The notes below the pieces were generated by a model. It did not search any database. It had not been told where the DNA came from and saw nothing but the letters and a program-made list of their open reading frames with translations. A stretch of DNA of 64,000 nt from Neocallimastix lanati (nom. inval.) (taxonomy: Eukaryota > Neocallimastigomycota > Neocallimastigomycetes > Neocallimastigales > Neocallimastigaceae): NCBI GenBank assembly GCA_016946835.1, contig JACVTC010000082.1, forward strand, positions 176,501-240,500, written 5' to 3'. A program made the translations under genes and the position numbers. Position 1 is the stretch's first letter. Each line of letters begins with the position of its first letter. This document shows, piece by piece, positions 22,666 to 35,964 of this stretch.

Positions 22666-23575
22666 ATTAAAAAAAAAAAAAAGAATAACAAAAAGAAAGT
22701 AAATTAACAAAAAAAAAATAATAATAAAAAAGTTAAATAAAAATATATATATATAATTTTGGAATTAAAAAAAAAAATAATAAAAAATAAAAATAAAAAT
22801 AAGAAGTAATAAAAAATGATATTAGAAAAAAGAAATAATATAAAACAATAATTTTTTTTAAAAAAAAAAAAATAAATCAATATTTAAATTAAAGATAAAA
22901 AACAAAAACAATTTAAAAAAAAAAAAAAATTTTTTTTTAATAAATATATTTGTAAATAAATTATATAACATTATATAAAAAAAAAAAAAAAAAAGATTTT
23001 TTTTTATTTTAAAAAATTTTTTTTTTTTTTGAAAAAATTTTATTTTCAATTATTTTATTTTATTAAGACTTTATTGCAGCTTGCTTAATTATATAAATAA
23101 AAGTGCAAGAAAAAGTATTAATAATATAATAAAACCAAATAATAATATTTATAAAAAAAAATACTTATTTTAAAAAAAAATATGTATTTTAGAAAATATT
23201 TAAAATAATTAGAAATATAGAAATATAGAATTAATAATAAAAAAAAATTTAATAATTAAATAATTAAATTTAATTTTATTTAACATATAATATATAAAAA
23301 AGAAAAAATGAAAAATAAAAAATATTATAATTAAAATTTAACATAAATAAAATAAAAAAATACATATATATAAAAAAAAGAAAATATTAATTATTATTAT
23401 TAATTAATCTAAATAAATAAAGATTAAAGTTCGCAATAATTGCGGCTATAAAAAAAAAAAATTATTATTAATTTCTTTATTTTTTTTAATATGTTTTAAA
23501 AGAAATTTAATTTAATCATCATTTATAATTTATTATATAATTTATTATTTATTTTATTATTGATAAGCAAAAGAA

Positions 23576-23623
<48 letters not shown>

Positions 23624-24037
23624 GAAAGATTAAATAAATATAAATCATTCATTTTTTTTTTAAACAATTATTATTGCTATAATATGAGTGAAATAAATAC
23701 AATATTTATATATATATAAAAGACCACAGAGAAGACTATATTTTTTTTATTTTTTTTTCATTTTCTATTTTTATTATTATTATTATTATTATTAGTATTA
23801 ATATTAATATTATTATTTACTTCATTTACTACATTTAATTTTATTTTATTTCTACAATAATTTTTATTTTCATTTTTATTTTTATTTTTTTTTTTTTTTT
23901 TTTTAATTTTTTTCAATTTTTTTTTAACAATTATTATTGATATAATCCGAGTGAGATAAATACAAAATATATATATATATATATATTAAATTGTAATGAA
24001 ATTATTCATGGAACTGTTAAAAAAAAAAAAAAAAACA
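22666..24037. other. Gene-free AT-rich intergenic DNA
   Basis: Poly-A/T tracts, (TAA)n at 23578-23622 and a duplicated 40-bp motif (CAATTATTATTG-TATAAT-GAGTGA-ATAAATACA) at about 23667 and 23929. Nothing coding recognised. Confidence 0.6.
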
Positions 24038-24194
24038 TATAAAGACTCTAGAATACATTAAAATTAAAGTAGGTAATAATTCTAGTTTCTAAAAAAAAAA
24101 AAAAGGATCAACTCAACTATTTTGTTGTGGAATACTATGAAGAACTTGCCCTTGATATAACCGGCCGGCGCCCAGTTCTAATGAAAAAATATTG

Positions 24195-24227
<33 letters not shown>

Positions 24228-24400
24228 AATACTAAAATAATTCTTTTTTATCTTCCTCAGGAATCATTGAACTATTAATCAATCAAATTTCAGATTTCCA
24301 TGCCAGAAATTAAACTTCCTCTATTTCTTTCAATGAAAAATACCAAAAACAACCCGGTCCTGATGGGTATAACCAACCAAAAGAATTTTTTTTTTTTTAA

Positions 24401-24432
<32 letters not shown>

Positions 24433-24509
24433 ATTTTAGGAGAGTAGTTACTTCCTCTCAAAAAATGATCTTAATCAAAAAGTTTACTTATTCTTAATGA
24501 AGCAAAAAA

Positions 24510-24543
<34 letters not shown>

Positions 24544-24572
24544 TATTTATAATATTTTATTTTTTTTATTTC

Positions 24573-24633
<61 letters not shown>

Positions 24634-24835
24634 TAATAAAGATTTTGGGATGGTGACTTCTCTGGATATATGAAATTCGCCTTCTATTATTTCCATTGCT
24701 AAGAAAGAGAATATTTCATATTGTAATAATTAACAGTGGTAATTATTTCACTCATCAATAATTTTTTTTTTATTCTTTTAAAACACTTAAATTTCAACTT
24801 GGCATGAGCCATTGATCAAGTATTAATCAATATAC

Positions 24836-24872
<37 letters not shown>

Positions 24873-25536
24873 CTGAATTTGAAATACCTTTCAATGAATC
24901 ATTCGATTTAGAGACTATTAATGCTGGATTTATAAATCATTAATACAAATTTTTACAATATATTTAAAAGGATCAAAAAAAAAAAAAAAAAATAAAAAAA
25001 AGAAAATTAATCTATATATTATAATAGAAATAGTAACTTTATTGAACTTTCAGATTCAAACTTTGCGAGTGATGAAAAAAAAAACATTGGAATGATCAAT
25101 GAGTGGATATATATATATATATATTTAATAGGAAATAGTTCAATATCTTGGATGTTCCAATTGCAAAAAAAAAAGAATATCACTTTTTATCTACTTGCAG
25201 AAGCAGAATTTATTAGGTCTTTTCTTTTCAAGAATGAATAAATACTAAACAAGGTTTATATGGTTTAAAAAAAAAATTTTTTTTTTTATCAAAGGAAATG
25301 TACAATAAAGATATAAATGTAAAAAAGAAAAAAAAAAAATTACCGTTGATAATAAAGCATGTACTTCAATGGCTCAAAATACTAATTCTAAAGGGAGGAT
25401 GTTAAGCCTATATATAGAGATACTAGATTGTAAATATATTCAAGAAGAAATTATAAATATAATTAATAATAAAATAATAATAATAATAGTTAAACTAGAT
25501 TTACATAGATACATAAATGAATAAATAAATAAATAA

Positions 25537-25575
<39 letters not shown>

Positions 25576-25703
25576 AAAAGTAAAAAAATAAAATATTATT
25601 ATTATATAATACCTAAATTGTAGAGGGAAAAGAAAGGAATGTTAAGGTTTACTATGATTTTTTTTTTTTTTTTTTTTTATTATATATATATTGTACTTTA
25701 ACA
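24038..25703 (+). mobile_element. Degraded Ty1/copia element: RNase H end, PPT and LTR
   Basis: On + , 25045-25230 reads in pieces SDSNFASDEKKNIG, GNSSISWM and FYLLAEAEFIRSFLF, matching the copia RNase H series (SDxxWASD..., ...SxxEAEY...). QGLYGLK at about 25250 resembles the copia RT motif, out of its usual order. A polypurine tract AAAGGGAGGA (25389-25399) is followed directly by a likely LTR start TGTTAAGCCTATATATAG at 25400; the LTR may end at TTAACA near 25703. Upstream 24100-24760 has coding-like patches broken by poly-A/T runs. Inactive. Confidence 0.55.
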
Positions 25704-26787
25704 ATATTATAAAAAAAAAAAAAAAAAAAATTTTTTTTTATTGTTGTATAATAGATGATAAATAACATGTCAATAGCATCATCATCATAGAATAAAATAA
25801 ACAATATATAATAATAATAATATTAAAATAATGGAGACCTTTAACAATATTATTATTTTTAAACTTTAAAAAATTAATAAATTTATAATAGACATTAATA
25901 AAATAAAAAGAATTAAAGCTAATAACAATAACATCAATAATTTAGTTTTAAAACAAAAACAAACCAAAAAAAAAAAAAAAAAATAAAAAAAAAAAAAAAA
26001 AAAAAAAAAAATAAAAAAAAAAAAAAAACAACACCAAAAAGAAAAGAAAAAAAAAATTTTTTTTTTTTTTTCTTAAAGTATAATTTTATTTTTTTATTTT
26101 TATTTTTTATCATTATTTTTTTATTTTTATTTTTATTTTTTATTTTTTATTTTTATTATTATTATTTTTTTTTTTATATATATTTTTAATTTTTATTATT
26201 TATCATTATATAAATTAACATTATAATTTATTTTTTATATAATTTTTTTTTTTTTTTTTTAGTTATATATAGTTTAAATATTTATTGTTTTTTTTTTTTT
26301 TTTTTTTGTTTTTTTGTTTTGTTTTGTTTTGTTTTAAATTAATTTATATTTTAGTTGACTGGTGGATAGATTAATTTTTTTATATTTATTTATACTTATT
26401 TATTCTATATAATGGTTAAATATTGTGGTATATATATTTATATATATATATATAGTTAAAATCCATATATGAAAATTATATATATTTATAAACTATTTGA
26501 TATTTTAATTATTAAATCAAAATACTTTATATTTTTTTTTTTTTTTTTTTTTTCTTGTTTTTATATTATATATAATAAATAAAAAATATAAAAAAAAAAA
26601 AAAAGGAAAAAGTATATATATATATTATATATATATAAAAAGTATTAAAGCAATACTATTAAGCAATAAATATTTAAATTTAAATAAATTAAAAAAAAAA
26701 ATTATAAATTTTTTTTTTTTTTGTTTTTATATATTTATTAATTATATATATATACTCTTTTTTTTTTTTTTTTTTTTTCCTCCTTTA
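25704..26787. other. Gene-free intergenic DNA
   Basis: Almost entirely homopolymer and simple repeats (poly-A 25971-26039, T-rich 26050-26345). It is the 3' flank of the ankyrin gene and holds a T-rich + strand, so poly-A signals for the minus-strand gene probably lie near 26700-26787. Confidence 0.6.
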
Positions 26788-29700
26788 TTATATAGGAAGA
26801 TGTGAAGTAGAAAATTTTGTTAAATTGGAATAGCTTGAATAACTTGAATATTTAAAATTATTTAAAATGGTGGGTAAATCGGTAACTGTTGCTTTCGCTC
26901 TAGCTCTTGCATTACTTTTTGTAGTATTAGTAGAATTTGTATTGATAGCGATATTAGTATTGGTATTACAATTAGAATTTGAATTTAAAGTATTTGTCGT
27001 GGAATTCATTTGACTTTTTAAATAACTTAAAACACGATATCTGAAATTTTTCGTGGCATGAATGATGGCATCCCATTGATGGTCATCCTTTGCTTCTAAA
27101 TCGGCATGATGTTCAACTAAATATTGTACAATATTTAATGCACCATGACTAGCAGCAATCATTAACGGGGTACAACCATTATTATCTCTAACATTAATTT
27201 CAGCTCCATGTTCCACTAAACATTTAACAGCTTCCAAATGAACATTTTCTACTGCATAATGTAAGGCAGCATTACCATATATATCTTTTTCATTGACTTC
27301 TGCTCCATGTTGAACAAGACATCGAACAATACCAAAGTTTTGATTACGTGAAGCAAATATTAAGGAAGAAAAACCATAACGATTCTTTTCATTAACCTCA
27401 ATGCCAACATCAATAATAGCTTTTAGAATAATTAAATTATCATTAGCAGAGGCATAATGAAGTGCGGTATTACCTTCTTTATCTTTTACATTGGTTTGAG
27501 CCCCATGATCTAAAAAGAATCGAACCATGCGCTCATCTTCATTTCTTGCGGCATACATCAGTGGAGTAATACCATTTTTATCTTGATCATTAATTTTTGC
27601 ATTACATTCTACTAGATAATTTACAATATCAAACTTTTTATATTTTGCTGCGCAAATTAATGGAGAATCGCCATGAATATTTTTTTCATTTTGATCTGCA
27701 CCATGTTCTACCAAACACTTTACCATGTTTAAGTTACTCTTACGAGCAGCATAAACCAAATAAGTATGTCCAAATTTAATTTTCTTCTTAATATTGGCCC
27801 CATGCTCTATTAAATAATTAACAATCGCAGTTTGATCATTTTCTAATGCTATTAATAATGGTGTATTACCATCATTATCCTTTTCATTAACATTTGCACC
27901 TGCTTCAACAATATCCCTAATTATTTGATAATTTCCCTTTTTCACGGCATACATCAATGTAGTATAACCATAAAAATCTTTTTCATCGAGATTTACGCCT
28001 CGTTTTATAAGGGTTTTTAAAAGTTGATAATTATCATTGATAAGAGCGTAAGATGGAATAGTAGTACCATTATAACATTTTTCATCTATATCTGCTCCAC
28101 TTTCAATTAAATATTCTATAATTTCATTATAGCATTCATTATTAGCTATTTTTAATGCAGATTGATTTAATTTATTTTTTATATTGATATTCGCGCCATG
28201 TTCAACTAAATATTTAACAATATTAATATATCCATTTTTTGTTGCATTCATTAATGCGGTATATCCTTCAAAATTCGTACTATTCATATTAGCCCCATTT
28301 TCTACCAAAATTTTCACAATTTCAAAATAACCTTGCTCAGATGCATACATTAATGCTGTAAATCCATTACTATCATGATCATTTACTTCAACATGATGAT
28401 CAATCAAGCTTTGAATTACATCCAAAAAACCACCCTTTGCGGCATAAATTAATACCGTAAACCCATATTTATCTTTCTCATTAATATTTGCACCATGATG
28501 AATAAGACATTTTGCAATATCTAAACTTTTATTTTTAATTGAATACATCAAAGCAGTATATTGATTACTATCTTTTTCATTAATATCTGCCCCATTCTCT
28601 ACCATATAAGTAATAATTTCTAAATTATCATATTTCAATGCCAATAACAATGCTGTATTTCCATAACGATCTTTCTTATGAATATTATCACCATTAGAAA
28701 GTAAACATTTTACAAGATCTAAATTATCATTTTTTAATGCATAAGTAAACGCAGAATGGCCATCTTTATCCTTTTCATAAATATCTGCATTATTTTGTAA
28801 TAAATATTTAATAATTTCATAGTGTTCATTTTTAATGGCATACATTAATGAGGAATGACCATACGCATCTTTACTATTAATATCGATACCACGTTCTAAT
28901 AACATTTTTAGAATAGTTATATTACCTATACTTGCTGAATATGACATAATAGTATATCCAGATTTGTCTTTTTCATTAATATTTCCTCCCATCTCTATCA
29001 AATATTTAACTATTTCTAAATTCCTATATTCTAAGGCATAAGAAAGCGCTGAACAGCCGCTAGTATCTTTTTCATTAATAGACGCTCCTTTTTCTACTAA
29101 AAATTTAACTAAATCTAATTTATTATATATTGACGCTAACATAAGACTATTAAAATTATTATCATCTTTTTCATGAATATCAGCACCATGATAAATTAGA
29201 TATTCAACAATTTTTAATGAGATCTCCTCAGACTCATTCCGACTACGAATTGCTATGTATAATGCAGATTGGTTATTTACATTTTTGCTATTAATATTGG
29301 CTCCTTTTTCTATTAAAAACTGAACGGCATCAAAGTTTTTATACTCTGAAGCATAAATCAGAGGGGTATATTCTTGATGATCCTTGTCATTAATATTTGC
29401 ACCATGCTCTATTAAAAGTTTTACATAATTAAATGAACCAAGTTTTATGGCATACATTAAAGATGTACATCCATTAGAGTCTTTAATATTAACGTCTGCA
29501 TTATTTTCAAGTAAATATTGAAATATTTTAAATTTTTCAATATTAAATGCATCTTCTGCTTTTTTAAATTGGGGATCATTTGGATTAGAACGACATATTA
29601 ATGATTGCCTCTTATGAAAATATTTATGATTATAATTATCATAATCTGATTTTTTATTATTTATATTTATTATTAAAGCAGTATTACCCTGACCATCAAC

Positions 29701-30570
29701 ATTATTAATATTAGCACCATGTTTTATTATACATTGAATAATATCAAATTGATTTTCACGAATACCTAATATTAAAATTGGTGTATTCTGGTCATCAGTT
29801 TGATTTATATTTATATTGTTATCAAGTAATACTTGAATTAAATTTAATTTATGACTATGTATAAGTTGACATATTAATGTATTTTGATTAATTATATGAG
29901 TTATTGTATCTTTTGCATTATGGAGGAGAAATGGCTCTACCAGGTCAAATAGATTAGATGATGAATTTACTATTTTCATAGTAGAATTAATATTTATTTT
30001 ACCTTGTTCATATTTCAATAGTTGATTTATTTGTTTTGTTGTTAAAGGTTTATTATTTTTACTGATTGAAAGTAAATTAATAATAAATATATTATCATAA
30101 ATGCGTGATTCAAAAATTAATTTTATCATTTTTATGCTTATTGAACTATTTTCTTCAATAAGGTAATTTAAAATACATTTATCGATTTTATCTTTAAAGT
30201 TTAAATTTATCCCATGAAATAATAAAAATCTCAATATTTTTATATTCAATACTTTCTTTTTATAAATATAAATAAGAATATTATCTCCTTTATGATTAAT
30301 AAAATTGATATTTGCTTTTTTCTTTATTAATTTTTTTGCTATTTCAAAATTCTGTTTTTCCAAAGCAATATATAATGGAATACTACCATCAATGAATTCA
30401 TAATTTATATTATTATATTGTTTAAGTATGGACTGTATAACATCATTTGAAACATTATTTTCTAAAGCAAAAGTTAAAGCATCAAAAGAATTAGTACTTA
30501 CTTTTCTTATTGTAGTAGGAATAATATTCCTTGATGAATTTTTATTATTTACTTCATCTAATTTTATCAT
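26788..30570 (-). CDS. Giant ankyrin-repeat protein
   Basis: Single-exon 1260-residue protein. From about residue 35 to 1160 it is almost continuous ankyrin repeats of 33-35 residues, many close to NEKD--G-TALMYA-K-G---IVKYLVEHGANI, roughly 30 or more units. Early repeats (to about residue 300) are degenerate; repeats from about 330 onward are regular, suggesting expansion of that block. One insertion (NHKYFHKRQSLICRSNPN) interrupts a repeat near residue 315. After the last repeat comes a short cap (RYRVLSYLKSQ) and an Asn/Thr/Ser-rich disordered tail. No signal peptide, membrane segment or enzymatic domain. Ankyrin arrays are protein-binding scaffolds; the partner is unknown. The intronless structure over 3.8 kb contrasts with the intron-rich housekeeping genes in this window. 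Confidence 0.92.
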   Translation of the reverse strand: MIKLDEVNNKNSSRNIIPTTIRKVSTNSFDALTFALENNVSNDVIQSILKQYNNINYEFIDGSIPLYIALEKQNFEIAKKLIKKKANINFINHKGDNILIYIYKKKVLNIKILRFLLFHGINLNFKDKIDKCILNYLIEENSSISIKMIKLIFESRIYDNIFIINLLSISKNNKPLTTKQINQLLKYEQGKININSTMKIVNSSSNLFDLVEPFLLHNAKDTITHIINQNTLICQLIHSHKLNLIQVLLDNNININQTDDQNTPILILGIRENQFDIIQCIIKHGANINNVDGQGNTALIININNKKSDYDNYNHKYFHKRQSLICRSNPNDPQFKKAEDAFNIEKFKIFQYLLENNADVNIKDSNGCTSLMYAIKLGSFNYVKLLIEHGANINDKDHQEYTPLIYASEYKNFDAVQFLIEKGANINSKNVNNQSALYIAIRSRNESEEISLKIVEYLIYHGADIHEKDDNNFNSLMLASIYNKLDLVKFLVEKGASINEKDTSGCSALSYALEYRNLEIVKYLIEMGGNINEKDKSGYTIMSYSASIGNITILKMLLERGIDINSKDAYGHSSLMYAIKNEHYEIIKYLLQNNADIYEKDKDGHSAFTYALKNDNLDLVKCLLSNGDNIHKKDRYGNTALLLALKYDNLEIITYMVENGADINEKDSNQYTALMYSIKNKSLDIAKCLIHHGANINEKDKYGFTVLIYAAKGGFLDVIQSLIDHHVEVNDHDSNGFTALMYASEQGYFEIVKILVENGANMNSTNFEGYTALMNATKNGYINIVKYLVEHGANINIKNKLNQSALKIANNECYNEIIEYLIESGADIDEKCYNGTTIPSYALINDNYQLLKTLIKRGVNLDEKDFYGYTTLMYAVKKGNYQIIRDIVEAGANVNEKDNDGNTPLLIALENDQTAIVNYLIEHGANIKKKIKFGHTYLVYAARKSNLNMVKCLVEHGADQNEKNIHGDSPLICAAKYKKFDIVNYLVECNAKINDQDKNGITPLMYAARNEDERMVRFFLDHGAQTNVKDKEGNTALHYASANDNLIILKAIIDVGIEVNEKNRYGFSSLIFASRNQNFGIVRCLVQHGAEVNEKDIYGNAALHYAVENVHLEAVKCLVEHGAEINVRDNNGCTPLMIAASHGALNIVQYLVEHHADLEAKDDHQWDAIIHATKNFRYRVLSYLKSQMNSTTNTLNSNSNCNTNTNIAINTNSTNTTKSNARARAKATVTDLPTILNNFKYSSYSSYSNLTKFSTSHLPI

Positions 30571-32038
30571 TGTTCAATTATTTTTATTTATAGAATAAAT
30601 TATTTGTATAAATAAAACGATATTTATTTTTTTATAGTTAAATTAAAATGTTGTCATTAAAATTTATTTTGACATATTTTATATTATACACTTAAAATTT
30701 ATTTTTAAATTCTTATATTTTTAATTCCTTCAGAAGAAATTTATGTTTACAATTATTATTATAATTTTTTATTATTTACTATTTTTTTTTTTTATTTGAT
30801 TTAATAAATTTTACTTTTACTTTTTCTTCTTCTTCTTCTTCTTCTTCTTTCTTTTTTATTTATTTACTTCAAATTATTCTTTTATTTTCTATTTGTTACT
30901 ATTTTTTTTTTTTATTGTTTAAAATATATTACAAGATAAATTAATTAATAAATTAATTTTGACATCTAAATTTTAGAATTTTAAAATTTTAAAATTAAAA
31001 CAATAACAATTATAAAATAGAAATAAATATTATATATTATTATTTATTTATTTATAATTTATTCTTAGATTTTATATAATTTTAAATTAATCTATATAAC
31101 GCTCTTGTATCTTGTATTGGAATTTTAATTATTTATTATTTATTATATGCTTCAATTTTCTTCTTTTAATAATCTTTTTTTCTTCTTAATTTTTTATTTA
31201 CTCTTAAAATTTTCTTTTATTTGTTTATGTATTTCTTACTTCTAAAAATTTTATAATATTAAAAAAAAAAAAAAATATTAAACTTTATTATTGTGTAACC
31301 CATATTAATTATTTAGTATAATTTTTTTTTTTAGAATCTTAATATTACTATTTATAAAAATTAATAAAAATATTATAATTATATTATATAATATATTTGT
31401 AAATATTGAATATATTATTAATATATATATGTAGTTAGATTATTAGAATATACATATTATAAAACAAAAAGTGAATATTCATTTTACATTCAAGAGTTCA
31501 ATAAAAATAAAAATTTCTTATTATTAATTATAGTATTATAATTTAAGAAAAAAAGTTTAAAAATAAAAAATAAAAAAACAGTTAACGTCATTTTAAAAAT
31601 ATTAAAAAATATTAAAAAAAAAAAAAGTATTTTCACTTTAAAAGCATTAAAAAAAAAGTACCATTTTTTTTGTAATACAATATAAAAGTATAGTTAATTA
31701 TTATACATACATTATTATGTCACATGTACATATGTAATTAAAAATGTATTAAAATTTAGTATATTCTAAAATAATTTAAAAAAAAAAAATTTTTAATCTT
31801 TAATTTTTAGAAAAAAAAAAATATTAAAAAATATAGAAAAGAATATTGAAAAAAAAAAAAAATATTAATATTGAATTAAAAATATTAATATTGAATTAAA
31901 AATACTAATATTGAATTAAAAATACTATTAAATATTACAAATTATAATGTAAAAATAATATAATATAAACTAAAGTTTTTCAAAAAAAAAAAAAAAAATT
32001 AAAATAAATTATTAATAATTTTAAAAAAAAAAAAGATA
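30571..32038. other. Intergenic region between divergent genes
   Basis: 1.5 kb, AT-rich, shared 5' flank of the ankyrin gene (-) and the kinase gene (+). Simple tracts: (TTC)n at 30825-30850 and three copies of AATATTGAATTAAAAATA at 31862-31925. No motif I can name. Confidence 0.55.
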
Positions 32039-32545
32039 ATGAGTAAAATATGTAGTGTAATAATTTGTGGTCCGGCTGTAGGAAAAACTTTTTTATCTAA
32101 AAATGATAAGAGATTTATTGACTTGGATGAAATGAAAGCAAAATATAAATATAATATTACAGATGATAAAGATTTTGAAAAAAATAAATTAAATAGAGGA
32201 AAAATAATTCATGAAAATTCATTAGAGTATTCATTAAATATATTAAAAAAAGAAATTATGACAGAAAAAATACTCTTATTATCATATAATAAGCAATTAA
32301 TTAATTATATAATAAATAATAATATAGAATATTGTCTAGTATATCCTAATTTAAATTCAAGAAATGAATATATAAATAGAATGAAAAAAAGAGGTAATAG
32401 TGAAAAATTTGTTGAAGAAATGACAAATGAAAAAGCTTGGAATTCATTTTATTTTGAAAATGAGAATGATACTAAACCAACTTTTAAAATAAAACTAAAA
32501 GAAGGACAATATTTATCAGACATTAAAGAGGTTTTTTTTAAATGA
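32039..32545 (+). CDS. Small P-loop nucleotide/nucleoside kinase-like protein (bacterial/phage type)
   Basis: Intronless, 168 residues. The N-terminus has a beta strand and P-loop (ICGPAVGKT, residues 9-17), one residue shorter between G and GK than the classical GxxxxGKT. It is followed by FIDLDEMKAKYKY (about 26-38), the D-x-D pattern after the first helix seen in small (d)NMP kinase-like phage proteins. The C-terminal half contains CLVYPNLNSRNEYINRMKKR (about 97-116) and RGNSEKFVEEM, which match the 'YP...L..EY..R...RGN...F' motif of bacterial/phage uncharacterised kinases from memory. Start chosen at 32039, the only ATG before the P-loop, with an A-rich leader. Function inferred only to fold level; horizontal acquisition from rumen bacteria or phage is plausible. 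Confidence 0.65.
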   Translation: MSKICSVIICGPAVGKTFLSKNDKRFIDLDEMKAKYKYNITDDKDFEKNKLNRGKIIHENSLEYSLNILKKEIMTEKILLLSYNKQLINYIINNNIEYCLVYPNLNSRNEYINRMKKRGNSEKFVEEMTNEKAWNSFYFENENDTKPTFKIKLKEGQYLSDIKEVFFK

Positions 32546-34192
<1,647 letters not shown>

Positions 34193-35757
34193 TTGTTCTT
34201 TAGTACACATCATTTTTTCATTACTAAAGGATTACTAAAATACGGTGCTAATTTAAATTACCAAGATGAAGATATTTCATATTATAATAGTTCTATATTA
34301 AAAATTCTTTACAAATACCATCTTCCAACAATTTCTAATCTCAAATTTATGATAGATCATGATTTAAAAATTAATATTGGAGCAATCATAACTTTTATTA
34401 AAAAGAACAAAGTAATGATAGAAATGAGAATTTATTTAATAATGGAGAAGATGATAATGGCATTGATAATTACGTATAATAATAATAATGATGATGATGG
34501 GGATTGTGAAAATGAAAGAGAATAAATCATCAGTACAAAAATTATTATGACTTTTTAAAAATGATTTTTGAACTTTTGGTGTATAATTCGAATACCATAA
34601 TAATTTTTTTTTTTTTTTTTTACATAAAAATGAAATATGTATTATGAATAAATTGTTAAATGAAATAATTATTAAAGAAAGAAATAATATCCCAAAATTA
34701 TATGAACCTACTATTAGTTATCATGATAATTATGAATTTGAACTACTTTTGAAAAATGAATATCTACTATTATTAAAATTTAACAAAGGTACATATTATT
34801 CATTAATTAAATCTATATTTTTTTATTAAATTTAATGGTTATGAAATTGATTAGTACTATCATGATAATAATAATATAACTAAAAATGATAAACTAACTC
34901 AAATGATGATAAAGATAAGAAAATTAATGATGATACTACTCTTGATATAGCTGAGGAAAATGATGAAAATTATGATAGCGATAGCACATCTAATTACTTT
35001 ATAGATTCGTATGATATCAGAAAAAAGGAAAGAATGACAGTCCTTTTTACTAATTTAATAAAAAACTATATTATAAATTTTGAATATAACGATTTTGAAA
35101 ATGTTCTTTCATTGGTTTATTGATTTACTGGATTATTCTGTAGTTAAAAATTAATGATAATACTACTTTTGATATAGATGAGGAAATTGATGAAAATTAT
35201 GATAGCGATACACATTTAATTACTTCATAGATTTGTATGATATTAGAGGAAGGGAAGGAATGACAATCCTTTTTACTAATCTAATAAAAAGCAATACTAT
35301 AAATTTTGAATATAAAGATTTTGAAAATGTTCTTTTATTGGTTTATTGATATACTGGTTATTCTGTTCAAATTGATGCAAAAAACAGTATAAACATGCTA
35401 TGAATTCAATTGTTAAGCTTTTTATTTTTGAATCTCTCAAAAGGAATACTTTTTCATTTGAAGATATTGATTTCAATTTCATTCTATTTATGATAATGAA
35501 AAAGTCTAAAAATTAGAGAATGAAGAATGTAGAGGAGGATGAACTAGTGAATATTTTAAATGATTTCATTGAAAATGTTATCAATCATAAAACATTTGGT
35601 TATAAAAAAATTAAATTTTCTATATGTATAATAAGATTATTGACTGGTTCTCAGTATACCTTTATTGAGAATTTCTTAAAACAAAAACAAAATATTTTTT
35701 TTTACATTGAAATTTTAAGAAAATTTTTTATTTTATTATATATATTTATTATTTAAT
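34193..35757 (+). pseudogene. Decayed ankyrin-family gene with internal duplication
   Basis: On + several open pieces (34193-34525, 34644-34829, 35520-35756 and patches between) have the Asn/Lys/Ile-rich style of the large fungal ankyrin proteins; GLLKYGANLNYQDED followed by STHHFF-type text at the start is an ankyrin repeat end, and NLKFMIDHDLKIN is another. Frames are broken by stops at many points, so it is not a working gene. A 223-bp segment (34924-35146) is duplicated at 35151-35367. Confidence 0.55.
34924..35367 (+). repeat. 227-bp-period tandem duplication
   Basis: 34924-35146 and 35151-35367 share TTAATGAT-ATACTACT-TTGATATAG through GAAAATGTTCTTT-ATTGGTTTATTGAT in the same order with scattered substitutions, so the duplication predates much of the decay. 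Confidence 0.85.
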
Positions 35758-35964
35758 TAATTATGATAATGATAAAAGTAAATTATAATAGTGTGTTGGC
35801 AGCACTAAAGAAAATATATATATATATATTTTTAGACAGGGAAGAGAATACATTTCCATAACTTTATTAATTTTATTATAAAAAATACATGTAGGTAAAA
35901 GTATATTTGAAATTAAAAAATAAAAATAAAAGTTAAAAAATAAAAAATAAAAAAGCTTAAAAAT

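Noticed and set aside
22858-23049. Phe/Lys-rich minus-strand open frame
   Set aside because: Translation of poly-A/poly-T runs.
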